Notes: generated by a model from the sequence alone, not told the origin. A stretch of 15,336 bases of DNA from Deltaproteobacteria bacterium (GCA_021414045.1 JAIOPF010000199.1:1-15336); one strand, 5' to 3'; positions 1-7,287 are shown, counted from the stretch's first letter. Numbers and translations are program-made.

Positions 1-2
1 TC

Positions 3-218
3 GCCTCCGCGCCTTCTTTCCGCGAGGAAATTGAAGCCTACGCCCGTAGCATCGGAATCTCACCGGGCAATGTGCATTTCGCCGAAGACGAAGGGAAGGC
101 CGTTCCGAAGCCACTCGAGACCGAGGGAGAGATTTACCGTGACGATTGGAAGGCGACGGTCTCGGCCTCCGATTTGCCCCCGCAGAAAAGCTCCAACGCG
201 CCTTCCAGAAATCCCTAA
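3..218 (+). CDS. 3' end of an unrecognised gene (partial)
   Basis: An open frame runs in from the window edge and stops at TAA 216-218, giving 71 residues of a C-terminus. Its composition is protein-like: it starts ASAPSFREEIEAYARSIG and contains an acidic stretch (FAEDEGKAVPKPLETEGEIY). It ends in a Ser/Pro/Asn-rich tail. I do not recognise the family, and no membrane segment or catalytic motif is visible. It lies 52 nt upstream of the methyltransferase start on the same strand and may be its operon partner. A competing frame across the same bases is very rich in Arg, Pro and Ser, which looks like an out-of-frame shadow, so this frame is preferred. Confidence 0.5.
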   Translation, partial: ASAPSFREEIEAYARSIGISPGNVHFAEDEGKAVPKPLETEGEIYRDDWKATVSASDLPPQKSSNAPSRNP

Positions 219-270
219 AACCGGCATCCGAGGCTTCCCTTCATTTGCTTCCTCTGGTATCGAAATCCCC

Positions 271-993
271 ATGGTCGTGTCGGAAAAAACCGATTTCATC
301 CCGCTGCATCAGCCCAAAAAGGGATATCGCTACGGGATCGATTCTCTCTTGCTCGCCCGATTCGCGGATTTGCGATCCAGTGACCGGGTTTGCGACCTTG
401 GTTCTGGGGTGGGCATCTTGGCGCTTTGGGCCCTGACCAAAAGAAAAGTCGCCCAGGCCGTGGCCATCGAGGTGCAGAAGGACTTGGCCGAGCTCGCTCT
501 GAAAAATGCGGAGGTGCTAGGCGTCAAAGACCGCCTGGAAGTTTTTTGCGAAAATTGGAAAAGAGTAAAGGGCTTCCTTAAGCCCCATAGCTTTCAGGTC
601 TTGATCAGCAATCCACCATACCGCCGTGCCAATACCGGCAAGCCGCCCCCGGATACCTCCAAGGCTATTGCCAAGCACGAGGTCGAGGGCGCCATGCCCG
701 ACCTCATTAAAGCCGCGGCTTATTTGATGAAGCCTTCGGGCCGATTCTGCGTCATGTATCCTCCCTTGCGCCTAGAGGAATTGATCGCCGAACTGGCCAA
801 GGCCAAACTCAAGGTCCAACGCATGGCTTTCATCCATCCCTTTCAGGACCGGCCGGCCACTTTGGTGATGGTCGAGGCGGTGCGTTCCATGCCGCGTGAA
901 CTCAAGGTGGAGCCGCCCATCGTGGTTTACCGGGACCCCGAACATTACACCCCCGAGGTCGAAGCCTGGGTCGGCCCCAAGCGCCGGGTTTGA
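271..993 (+). CDS. TrmN6/YfiC-type N6-adenine methyltransferase
   Basis: This is a 240-residue class I SAM-dependent methyltransferase of the TrmN6 (tRNA1Val A37 N6-methyltransferase, YfiC) family. Visible motifs are the family N-terminal signature YGIDSLLLARF (residues 21-31), the SAM-binding motif I CDLGSGVGIL (41-50), an acidic end to strand 2 (AIEVQ, about 65-69) and the catalytic NPPY (114-117) that is diagnostic of amino-group methylation of adenine. The length matches the family (about 245). The frame stays open upstream to position 31, but that part is low-complexity Arg/Pro sequence overlapping the preceding gene, so ATG 271 is chosen although no Shine-Dalgarno is evident. GTG 277 is an alternative. 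The expected role is cytosolic modification of A37 in tRNA; the substrate is inferred from family membership only, and related HemK/RlmF-type enzymes share NPPY. Confidence 0.85.
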   Translation: MVVSEKTDFIPLHQPKKGYRYGIDSLLLARFADLRSSDRVCDLGSGVGILALWALTKRKVAQAVAIEVQKDLAELALKNAEVLGVKDRLEVFCENWKRVKGFLKPHSFQVLISNPPYRRANTGKPPPDTSKAIAKHEVEGAMPDLIKAAAYLMKPSGRFCVMYPPLRLEELIAELAKAKLKVQRMAFIHPFQDRPATLVMVEAVRSMPRELKVEPPIVVYRDPEHYTPEVEAWVGPKRRV

Positions 994-1052
994 CAGGTCC
1001 AAGATAATCTTGTAGGGGCGAACAAGCTTTTATCTTCCAATGGGATACGAAT

Positions 1053-1469
1053 ATGGTTTCGGAAAGAAAATTAAGAATCCTCGTCGGTAAACCGGGCCTC
1101 GACGGCCATGATCGCGGCGCAAAAGTCATCGCCCGTGCCTTTCGCGACGCCGGTTTCGAGGTCGTCTACACGGGTCTGCACCAAACGCCCGAGATGATCG
1201 TCAGCACGGCCATCCAAGAGGATGTCGATGCCGTCAGCTTGTCCATTCTCTCCGGAGCCCACAATTACGTCTTTCCGGAGGTGATTCGCTTGATGAAGGA
1301 GAAGGGGATGAACGACGTCCTCGTCTTCGGCGGCGGCATCATTCCCGACGACGATATCCGCGAGCTGAAGGCTCAGGGTGTCGCCGAGATCTTCACTCCC
1401 GGTTCCTCCACCCAGGACATCATCGAATGGGTGAAGCAGAACGTGAAGCCCAAGACCGAAGCCATTTAA
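1053..1469 (+). CDS. Stand-alone cobalamin-binding domain, acyl-CoA mutase small subunit type
   Basis: This 138-residue protein consists of one B12-binding Rossmann-like domain. It carries the base-off/His-on signature DxHxxG (D17-G-H19-D-R-G22, within [13 protein letters not shown]), the SxL element (S64-I-L66, followed by SGAH) and the Gly-rich loop [11 protein letters not shown] (91-101). These are the landmarks of the C-terminal domain of methylmalonyl-CoA mutase. The size matches separately encoded small subunits such as IcmB or HcmB, or split McmA2. It should pair with a large catalytic (beta/alpha)8 subunit to make an adenosylcobalamin-dependent acyl-CoA mutase, but that subunit is not in this window. 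A GGGA at 1042-1045 is a weak ribosome site. The stop lies 8 nt from the stop of the convergent crotonase gene. The neighbourhood of branched-chain acyl-CoA genes fits propionyl-CoA or isobutyryl-CoA metabolism. Confidence 0.88.
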   Translation: MVSERKLRILVGKPGLDGHDRGAKVIARAFRDAGFEVVYTGLHQTPEMIVSTAIQEDVDAVSLSILSGAHNYVFPEVIRLMKEKGMNDVLVFGGGIIPDDDIRELKAQGVAEIFTPGSSTQDIIEWVKQNVKPKTEAI

Positions 1470-1477
1470 TTCGCGGA

Positions 1478-2260
1478 TTATTTCCCAGAAAATTTCGGAA
1501 CACGTTTCTCTTGAATCGCCTTGATGCCTTCCTGAAGGTCCTGCGTGGCGAAGCTTTGCGCTTGGCCCCCGGACTCGTAGTCGAAGACTTCCTCGAGGGT
1601 GGCCGTGACGGCTTTTTGCACGCCTTTTTTCATGATTTTGAGTGCCAGCGGGGCATTGGCGGCGATTTGATTGGCGATTTCCCTTGTTTTGGCCTCGAGA
1701 TCGGCGGCGGGAAAAACGCCATTAACGAGGCCCAGTTGCAGGCCTTCTTCCGCGGGGAAGGTGCGCGCGGTGAAGAGCAGTTCGGCGGCGACGGCCGGGC
1801 CGGCCAGCTTCGTGAGCCAATACAGTCCGCCCATGCCGCTGCTCAGTCCTATCTTGGCGAAATTCGCGGCCAGCTTGGCCTCGCTCGAGGCGTAGCGCAG
1901 GTCGCAGGCCAGAGCGATGAGGAAACCGGCGCCGATGGCGGGCCCGTTGAGCATGGCGATGGTGGGGACCTCGATGTTTCGCAGCTGCAGGAATTTGGAA
2001 TAAAACTCGATCATTTCTCTCTTATTTTGGTCATAGCCTTGGGGGGTATGGTCGAGAATGAACTGAAGGTTGCCGCCGGCCGAAAAGGCCCTTCCCGCGC
2101 CCGTGAGGATCACGACCCGAAGCTCCGGGTTGGCGTTGATTTTTGGGACGATGGCCGCGATGGCGTCGCCCATTTCCGGGGTCATGGCATTGAGTTCTTG
2201 GGGGTTGTTGAGGGTGAGTTTCCCGAGGGGACCCTCTTGTTCAAAGAGCAGTAAGGACAT
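1478..2260 (-). CDS. Enoyl-CoA hydratase/isomerase family protein, PaaG-like
   Basis: This is a 260-residue crotonase-superfamily protein of normal length for a single-domain member. The oxyanion-hole elements are present: GAGRAFSAGGNL (residues 55-66) and GPAIGAGFLIALACD (106-120). Neither canonical hydratase glutamate is in place by my alignment: the Glu144 position is Leu114 and the Glu164 position is Phe134 (in NFAKIGLSSGMGG). This resembles PaaG-like and other non-hydratase members, so simple hydration of enoyl-CoA is doubtful. The start is ATG 2260, preceded on its own strand by AAGGTG with 6 nt spacing; a GTG at 2269 would add three residues. The gene is divergent from liuB across 68 nt and convergent with the B12 gene. 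The exact substrate cannot be told. Confidence 0.88.
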   Translation of the reverse strand: MSLLLFEQEGPLGKLTLNNPQELNAMTPEMGDAIAAIVPKINANPELRVVILTGAGRAFSAGGNLQFILDHTPQGYDQNKREMIEFYSKFLQLRNIEVPTIAMLNGPAIGAGFLIALACDLRYASSEAKLAANFAKIGLSSGMGGLYWLTKLAGPAVAAELLFTARTFPAEEGLQLGLVNGVFPAADLEAKTREIANQIAANAPLALKIMKKGVQKAVTATLEEVFDYESGGQAQSFATQDLQEGIKAIQEKRVPKFSGK

Positions 2261-2328
2261 AGGCGGCACCTTGGAATTTTAAGAAAATATCGTTGAAACA
2301 ACGCGGGACCCTAGCATAAGGAAGGGGC
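2261..2328. promoter_or_regulatory. Divergent intergenic region with small inverted repeat
   Basis: These 68 nt separate the start of the minus-strand crotonase gene from the start of liuB, so promoters for both should lie here or overlap the coding ends. The centre is AT-rich (2271-2290). An inverted repeat CGTTG-AAA-CAACG lies at 2291-2303, with 5-bp arms and a 3-nt spacer, and could be an operator. A strong Shine-Dalgarno, AAGGAAGGGG (2318-2327), precedes ATG 2329 of liuB. I see no convincing paired -35/-10 boxes: TTGAAA 2293 with CATAAG 2315 would leave almost no leader. The regulatory role is inferred from position. Confidence 0.35.
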
Positions 2329-3839
2329 ATGAGCGTTGAAACCTTGGTCAGCTCCCTAGATCCGCGATCCGCCGACTTTCAAGCAAATTCCGAATACCAT
2401 CGGGGTCTTGTGCAAGAGCTCCGCGATCAGATTGGTCGTGTCAAGCAGGGCGGGGGCGATGACGCCGTCGCGAAGCACCGTAAGCGCGGCAAACTGCTTG
2501 CACGTGAGCGCATCGAGCGCCTGCTCGATCCGGATTCCCCCTTCCTCGAGTTTTCGACCCTGGCTGGCATCGACATGTACGGAGGGGAGGCCCCCGGCGC
2601 CGGTATCGTCACGGGCGTCGGTTTGGTCCATGGTCGCGAGGTCTTGGTCATCGCCAACGACGCCACGGTGAAGGGCGGCACTTACTACCCGATCACCGTC
2701 AAGAAGCATCTCCGCGCCCAAGAAATCGCCGCCGAAAACAACTTGCCCTGCGTTTATCTCGTCGATTCGGGCGGAGCTTTTTTGCCGCTACAATCTGAAG
2801 TTTTTCCAGATAAAGAGCACTTCGGCAGAATTTTTTACAATCAGGCCCAGATGTCGGCCGCAGGCATTCCGCAAATCGCGGTCGTGATGGGGTCCTGCAC
2901 CGCTGGCGGAGCCTACGTTCCCGCGATGAGCGACGAGACCATCATCGTCAAGGGCAACGGCACCATTTTCTTGGGCGGTCCACCGCTAGTCAAGGCGGCG
3001 ACGGGCGAAGTCGTCACCGCCGAAGAACTGGGCGGAGCCGACGTCCATTGCCGAAAGTCCGGCGTGACCGATCATTTCGCCGAAGACGATGAGCACGCCC
3101 TCGAGATCGCGCGCGATATCCTGGCCCATCTCAACCGGCCCGCGAAAACTTCCTACGAGGTTCATGCGCCGCAAGATCCGCTCTATCCGCCGGAAGAGCT
3201 CTACGGCATCATTCCCCAGGACGCGAAGAAGGGCTTTGACGTGCGTGAAGTCATCGCCCGCATCGTCGACGGATCCGCCTTTCACGAATTCAAAAAACTT
3301 TACGGCGCGACTTTGGTCTGCGGCTTTGCCCGCATCTATGGCATGCCGGTGGGCTTCGTAGCGAACAACGGCATTCTCTTCTCGGAAAGCGCCCAAAAGG
3401 CGGCGCATTTCCCAAGATGGTCATGGCGGTTTCCAATGCGAAGGTCCCGAAGTTCACCGTCATCATCGGCGGCTCTTACGGCGCCGGAAATTACGGGATG
3501 TGCGGACGAGCCTACGGCCCCCGTCAGCTCTGGATGTGGCCCAACGCTAGGATCAGCGTGATGGGCGGCGAGCAGGCCTCCAACGTGCTGCTCACCGTGA
3601 AGAAAGACCAATTGGCCGAAAAGGGCCTCCCGGCGATGAGCGCGGAAGACGAGGCGAAATTCAGGGCTCCGACCCTGGACAAGTACGCCAAGGAAAGTAG
3701 CGCGTATTTTTCGACTGCACGGATTTGGGACGAGGGCATCATCGATCCGGCCGACACGCGCAAGATTTTGGGGATGGGCCTGGCGACCGCGTATAACGCC
3801 CCCATTCCCGAGACGAAATTCGGCGTATTCCGAATGTAG
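2329..3839 (+). pseudogene. liuB: Methylcrotonyl-CoA carboxylase beta subunit, internal deletion and frameshift
   Basis: Carboxyltransferase (beta) subunit of biotin-dependent 3-methylcrotonyl-CoA carboxylase (leucine degradation), recalled to be highly similar to human MCCC2. The first segment, 2329-3411 (361 residues), carries [27 protein letters not shown] [30 protein letters not shown] and [11 protein letters not shown]. It ends at [11 protein letters not shown]. The reading then continues in another frame from K-M-V at 3414 with [32 protein letters not shown] and [11 protein letters not shown], and stops at TAG 3837. Compared with MCCC2 as I recall it, 36 residues normally separate these blocks, including the NITGFMVG loop. 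Only 2 nt remain, so about 106 nt are missing, and a loss of that size gives exactly the observed frame change. The two halves plus the gap total about 538 residues, the family length. No other damage is seen, which points to recent loss or an assembly error. As given, it could not make an active beta subunit. Confidence 0.85.
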
Positions 3840-3846
3840 GGAGAAT

Positions 3847-4635
3847 ATGAGCAAAAATTTCGAAACCATCCTCGTCGAACGCGATCGCGGTGTGACCACG
3901 CTCACAATGAACCGTCCCGAGCTGCACAACGCCTTCAACGAAGTGATGATCGCGGAACTCGAAAAGGCCTTTATTCAATTTGGCAAGGACGCCGAAACGC
4001 GGGTCATCGTCCTGACGGGCGCCGGAGAATCCTTTTGCGCCGGAGCTGATCTGAATTGGATGAAGAAGGTTGCGGGTTATAGCCCGGCCCAAAACAAGGC
4101 GGACGCCTTGCGTCTGCACAAGATGCTACTCGCGGTCTATCGCTCGCCCAAGCCCGTCGTGGCGAAGGTGAACGGCGCCGCCATCGGCGGCGGGACGGGA
4201 TTGGTGGCGGCGGCCGACATCGCCTTCGCCGACCAGAGCGCTTTGTTCGGTTTCTCCGAGGTGCGCCTAGGCTTGATCCCCGCGGTCATTTCTCCCTTCG
4301 TCCTCCGGAAGATCGGCGAGGCCAATGCTAGAGAGTATTTCCTAACCGGCGAGCGCTTCACCGCGCTGCGCGCCCAAGAGATGCGGTTGATCCAGTACCA
4401 AGGGACACCGGAATACGTGCAGGAGAAGATTCAAGACAAGGTCAACGAACTCAAGAAGGGTAGCCCCACGGCACTCGCCGACTGCAAGCGCCTGATCGAA
4501 AAAGTCGGCGCCCAGCCCCTCGACAAGATCGGGACCTTTACTTCCGCCCAAATCGCCGCGCGACGCGGCAGTAAAGAAGGCAAGGAAGGCATGATCGCCT
4601 TCCTGACCAAACGCAAACCGGAATGGATCCCGTGA
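3847..4635 (+). CDS. liuC: Methylglutaconyl-CoA hydratase
   Basis: This 262-residue crotonase-family enzyme is predicted to hydrate 3-methylglutaconyl-CoA to HMG-CoA, the leucine-degradation step after methylcrotonyl-CoA carboxylase. It shows NRPELHNAFNEVMIAELE near the N-terminus, the oxyanion-hole motif ESFCAGADLNWM (61-72), NGAAIGGGTGLVAAADIA (109-126) and FGFSEVRLGLIPAVISP (134-150). Glu138 occupies the catalytic Glu164 position, while the Glu144 position is Gly118, as I recall for Pseudomonas LiuC. The C-terminus (EGMIAFLTKRKPEW) is typical of the family. Its position between the carboxylase beta gene and the biotin carboxylase gene reproduces the liuB-liuC-liuD order of Pseudomonas. It starts 7 nt after the liuB stop, with an AGGGAGA ribosome site overlapping that stop, and overlaps the next gene. 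It looks intact. Confidence 0.92.
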   Translation: MSKNFETILVERDRGVTTLTMNRPELHNAFNEVMIAELEKAFIQFGKDAETRVIVLTGAGESFCAGADLNWMKKVAGYSPAQNKADALRLHKMLLAVYRSPKPVVAKVNGAAIGGGTGLVAAADIAFADQSALFGFSEVRLGLIPAVISPFVLRKIGEANAREYFLTGERFTALRAQEMRLIQYQGTPEYVQEKIQDKVNELKKGSPTALADCKRLIEKVGAQPLDKIGTFTSAQIAARRGSKEGKEGMIAFLTKRKPEWIP

Positions 4636-6125
4636 AAAAAATCCTCATCGCCAATCGCGGCGAGATCGCCCGCCGGGTGATTCACGCCGCAAAAGAATTG
4701 GGGTATGCGACGGTCGCCGTTTATTCCGATCCGGACCGTGATTCGTTGGCGGTGCGGGAGGCGGATGAAGCTTTCCGACTTGCCGGCAGCGAAGTGCGGG
4801 AGACCTATCTCGATTCGGCCAAGATCCTTGAGATCGCCAAATCCGCCGGGGTTTGGGGCGTCCATCCCGGCTATGGGTTTCTTTCGGAGAACGCGGATTT
4901 CGCCGCTGATTGCTCGAAAGCGGGCATCAAGTTCATCGGACCCGCCCCCGAGGCCATGCGCGCCCTCGGCAGCAAAGTCGCGTCCAAGCGATTGGCGAAG
5001 CAGGCGAAGGTCCCCGTCGTTCCCGGTTTCGAAGGCGAATTGCCCGAAGGTCAGGAGCTGCAAAAAATCGCCGTCCAGATCGGCTTCCCGCTCTTGATCA
5101 AGGCTGCGGCCGGTGGAGGCGGGAAGGGCATGCGCGTCGTGAAGGCGCCGGAAGAATTGGAAGAAGCCGCTCGTTCCGCCGAACGCGAAGCCTTGGCCTT
5201 TTTTAAGGACAAGACGATCTTCCTCGAGAAATATCTCGAGCGTCCGCGCCATATCGAAGTTCAGATCCTCGGCGACGAAAAAGGCAACCTCGTCCATCTC
5301 TATGAGCGCGAGTGCTCGGTGCAGCGTCGTCACCAAAAGATGATCGAGGAGACGCCTTCGCCCTCGATCACGCCGAAATTTCGCGAAGACATCTGCGCCT
5401 CCGCCCTGCGCATCGCCGAGCAGGCTGGATACTATTCGGCGGGGACGGTGGAGTTCATCGTTGACGAGGCGGATAACTTTTATTTTCTGGAAGTGAACAC
5501 GCGACTTCAAGTCGAGCATCCCGTCACGGAGGCGGTCACCGGCATCGACTTGGTCAAGGCCCAGATCATGGTGGCCGAAGGCCATGCCCTGCCTTTCAAG
5601 CAGGAAGACATCCGACAGCGCGGCCATGCCATCGAATGCCGGCTTTACGCGGAGGATCCTGAGAACGGATTCCTCCCCGCGGAAGGCAAGGTCGGCGTGT
5701 TATGGGAACCTCAGCGGCCTGGCCTGAGGATCGACTCTGCTTTGGAGGCCGGAAAACCGGTTCTCTCGCTCTACGATCCCATGCTGGCGAAATTGATCGC
5801 GGTGGGTTTCAACCGCAAGGAAGCCCTGCTGAAAATGGATGCCTTGTTGCGCGATTACCTATTGCTGGGGATCCGGCACAACCTCGACTTCCTGCGATAC
5901 ACGCTGAACTCCAAGCCCTTCCACGAGGGGCGCTATCACACTCACAGCGTCGCGGAATTGCTCGAGGGATTTTTGGAAAAGCGCGGCAAGGATAAGCCCG
6001 CTCCCGATTTGGCCTATGCGATCGCCGCCATGGCCGGAAAAGTCCCTTCGGCGGAAACCGGCGTCTCGGTGCGGGAGCCGAAGGAGAATCCCGTCGCTTC
6101 CCTAAGAGGTTTTAAAAACGCCTGA
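4623..6125 (+). CDS. liuD: Biotin carboxylase subunit of methylcrotonyl-CoA carboxylase
   Basis: This 500-residue biotin carboxylase carries out ATP- and bicarbonate-dependent carboxylation of carrier-bound biotin. The order of motifs is KKILIANRGEIARR (5-18), VHPGYGFLSENADFA (80-94), the ATP-grasp loop KAAAGGGGKGMR (160-171), ECSVQRRHQK (230-239), the catalytic block LEVNTRLQVEHPVTE (289-303) and the C-terminal YDPMLAKLI (384-392). Residues 438-500 extend beyond a plain AccC and look like the start of the BT (BC-CT interaction) domain of MCC alpha. The biotinyl domain is on the next gene, so an alpha subunit normally about 660 residues long is split. ATG 4623 overlaps liuC by 13 nt. GTG 4632, whose GTGA overlaps the liuC stop by 4 nt, would start directly at KKILIANRGE and is about equally likely. 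A propionyl- or acetyl-CoA carboxylase role is possible, but the liu context favours MCC. Confidence 0.9.
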   Translation: MDPVKKILIANRGEIARRVIHAAKELGYATVAVYSDPDRDSLAVREADEAFRLAGSEVRETYLDSAKILEIAKSAGVWGVHPGYGFLSENADFAADCSKAGIKFIGPAPEAMRALGSKVASKRLAKQAKVPVVPGFEGELPEGQELQKIAVQIGFPLLIKAAAGGGGKGMRVVKAPEELEEAARSAEREALAFFKDKTIFLEKYLERPRHIEVQILGDEKGNLVHLYERECSVQRRHQKMIEETPSPSITPKFREDICASALRIAEQAGYYSAGTVEFIVDEADNFYFLEVNTRLQVEHPVTEAVTGIDLVKAQIMVAEGHALPFKQEDIRQRGHAIECRLYAEDPENGFLPAEGKVGVLWEPQRPGLRIDSALEAGKPVLSLYDPMLAKLIAVGFNRKEALLKMDALLRDYLLLGIRHNLDFLRYTLNSKPFHEGRYHTHSVAELLEGFLEKRGKDKPAPDLAYAIAAMAGKVPSAETGVSVREPKENPVASLRGFKNA

Positions 6126-6466
6126 TGAAGACCGAATTCCAAATCGCCGCTGAAACCGTCGTCGCCGAAATCGAGCGCCGCGACGGCGCTTTCTCGTTGA
6201 ATCTTTCGGGCCGCGAGGTGAAGGGCGAGATTTTGCGTTGGGAACCGCCTTTCTTCACGATTAGGCATTGCGATCATATCCTACAGGGCGCTTTTTACCG
6301 GGCCGTCAAGAAGGGCGACCTGCTCATGATGCTCGAGGCGATGAAGATGGAACACAAGATTCTCAGCCCCAGTGATGGAACGGTGAAACAGGTGTTTTTC
6401 AAGGAAGGGGAGCGCGTCGCCCAAGACGTCGAACTGCTCGAGATCGCATCGGAAGCCAAGAAATAA
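6125..6466 (+). CDS. Biotin carboxyl carrier protein with incomplete biotinyl domain
   Basis: This 113-residue protein carries the biotinylation motif EAMKM (71-75, with Lys74 as the biotin acceptor) followed by a complete second half-domain: EHKILSPSDGTVKQVFFKEGERV and VELLEI. Its start overlaps the previous stop (TGATG, 6123-6127), implying translational coupling. Residues 1-58 look like the rest of the BT domain of MCC alpha, including GREVKGEILRW. A biotinyl domain normally begins with an APMPG-type strand and a V-x-V-x-x-GD hairpin before KKGDLLMMLEAMKM. Here GAFYR (55-59) runs directly into AVKKGD, and that first half plus any linker is missing. The break lies at about 6300 and is in frame. 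As given, the domain should not fold into the usual flattened barrel, so the protein is probably impaired or the sequence has lost a segment. The family call is firm, but function is doubtful. Confidence 0.75.
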   Translation: MKTEFQIAAETVVAEIERRDGAFSLNLSGREVKGEILRWEPPFFTIRHCDHILQGAFYRAVKKGDLLMMLEAMKMEHKILSPSDGTVKQVFFKEGERVAQDVELLEIASEAKK

Positions 6467-6513
6467 GGACCGCCCCTTCCTGTTCTGTACTCAATTCAGC
6501 TGAAAATCGTCGA

Positions 6514-6543
6514 TTGACAATCGCTTCAAAAGATTCGACTAAT
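6514..6543 (+). promoter_or_regulatory. Predicted sigma-70 promoter for the GT2 operon
   Basis: A consensus -35 TTGACA (6514-6519) is followed after 18 nt by ACTAAT (6538-6543), which matches the last four bases of the -10 consensus. Transcription would begin near 6550, only about 3 nt before ATG 6553, and no Shine-Dalgarno is visible there. The glycosyltransferase mRNA could therefore be leaderless. The position fits the change of function from the carboxylase operon to the glycosylation operon. This is pattern matching only. Confidence 0.45.
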
Positions 6544-6552
6544 CGCGGTCTA

Positions 6553-7287
6553 ATGATCAGCGGTGAGACGCAAAAGATCCTTTGCATGGTTCCCTGTTTC
6601 AACGAGGGGGAGAACCTGCCGCGCCTCATCGAGCAAATTCGCGGGGAAAACCTGGCGCAGCACTGCGACCTCCTCTTCGTCGACGATGGTTCCGTCGACG
6701 GCAGCGCGGATCTGATCAAAAAATCTGGTTTTCCCGTGTATTCCCACCCGACCAATGCCGGATACGGAGCAGCGATCAAGAGCGGGTTGCGTTACGCCCA
6801 TGAGCGAAGCTACACGCACCTTGGTGTTTTTCCCGGAGACGGGCAACGGCAGGTCAGCGACATGCTCGCCTTGTTTCGCGAAGCTGAAAAGGGAAGTTTC
6901 GACCTCGTCGTAGGTAGCAAGCTGCACTTGATCCGGGCCATTCCCTGGCGCCGCGCCGTCGGAAACCGTTTGTTCAGCAGCTTCGCTCGCGTCTTGGGCC
7001 GTGCGCCCTTCGCGGACGTCCTTTCTGGTTTCAAGGTCTATCGGGTCGCCTCCGTGCTTCCGCTCCTCGACTGGCTTCCCGAGCGCTACGACTTCGACCT
7101 GGTTTTCGCCATCCATTGCGGCCGGTCGGGATTGTCGGTCCGGGAAATTCCGGTGCAGGTCCGCTATCATGCCCATTCGACTAAAATGAAAAGCGTCGCC
7201 GCCGAAGGCCTGAGGATGCTGTCTTCCTCCTTAAAGACGCTTTATGGTCGGGGCGTTCGCCCCATCGAAGACCCACTGGGGCAGTAA
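6553..7287 (+). CDS. GT2 glycosyltransferase, polyprenyl-phosphate sugar synthase-like
   Basis: This 244-residue GT-A fold, family 2 glycosyltransferase resembles DPM1-type dolichyl/polyprenyl-phosphate mannose or glucose synthases. Motifs: MVPCFNEGENLPRLI (12-26), FVDDGSVDGS (42-51) for nucleotide-sugar binding, NAGYGAAIKSGL (68-79), the DxD-equivalent FPGDGQRQ (93-100) and DVLSGFKVYR (155-164). There is no C-terminal membrane domain, so it is likely a soluble or peripheral inner-membrane enzyme that moves a sugar from a nucleotide donor to polyprenyl phosphate. ATG 6553 is preferred. An in-frame TTG at 6514 would add 13 residues but coincides with a -35 box. It precedes a small membrane-anchored protein by 8 nt and a GT-C-like protein further on, the usual pairing of lipid-sugar donor synthase and lipid-sugar-using transferase. 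The sugar cannot be predicted. Confidence 0.87.
   Translation: MISGETQKILCMVPCFNEGENLPRLIEQIRGENLAQHCDLLFVDDGSVDGSADLIKKSGFPVYSHPTNAGYGAAIKSGLRYAHERSYTHLGVFPGDGQRQVSDMLALFREAEKGSFDLVVGSKLHLIRAIPWRRAVGNRLFSSFARVLGRAPFADVLSGFKVYRVASVLPLLDWLPERYDFDLVFAIHCGRSGLSVREIPVQVRYHAHSTKMKSVAAEGLRMLSSSLKTLYGRGVRPIEDPLGQ

Noticed and set aside
31..270. Upstream extension of the methyltransferase frame by 80 residues
   Set aside because: The extension is Arg/Pro/Ser-rich low complexity, overlaps another plausible coding end in a different frame, and is not part of the methyltransferase family.
994..1052. Promoter from TTGACA at 990 and GATAAT at 1003 before the B12 gene
   Set aside because: The spacing is only 7 nt and the TTGACA overlaps the previous stop; no valid pair is found.
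1427..2254. 275-residue frame opposite the crotonase gene
   Set aside because: It is an antisense shadow of a well-supported gene, Gly/Asp-rich with no recognisable motif.
3405..3425. Programmed ribosomal frameshift in liuB
   Set aside because: No slippery heptamer is evident, and about 35 conserved residues are missing as well, which frameshifting cannot restore.
4431..5627. 398-residue minus-strand frame opposite liuC/biotin carboxylase
   Set aside because: It is an antisense shadow caused by GC-rich codon bias; the plus strand carries unmistakable biotin carboxylase motifs.
6467..6513. Intrinsic terminator after the biotin carrier gene
   Set aside because: There are only short palindromes (TTCAGCTGAA and TCAAT/ATTGA); no GC-rich stem followed by a T-run.
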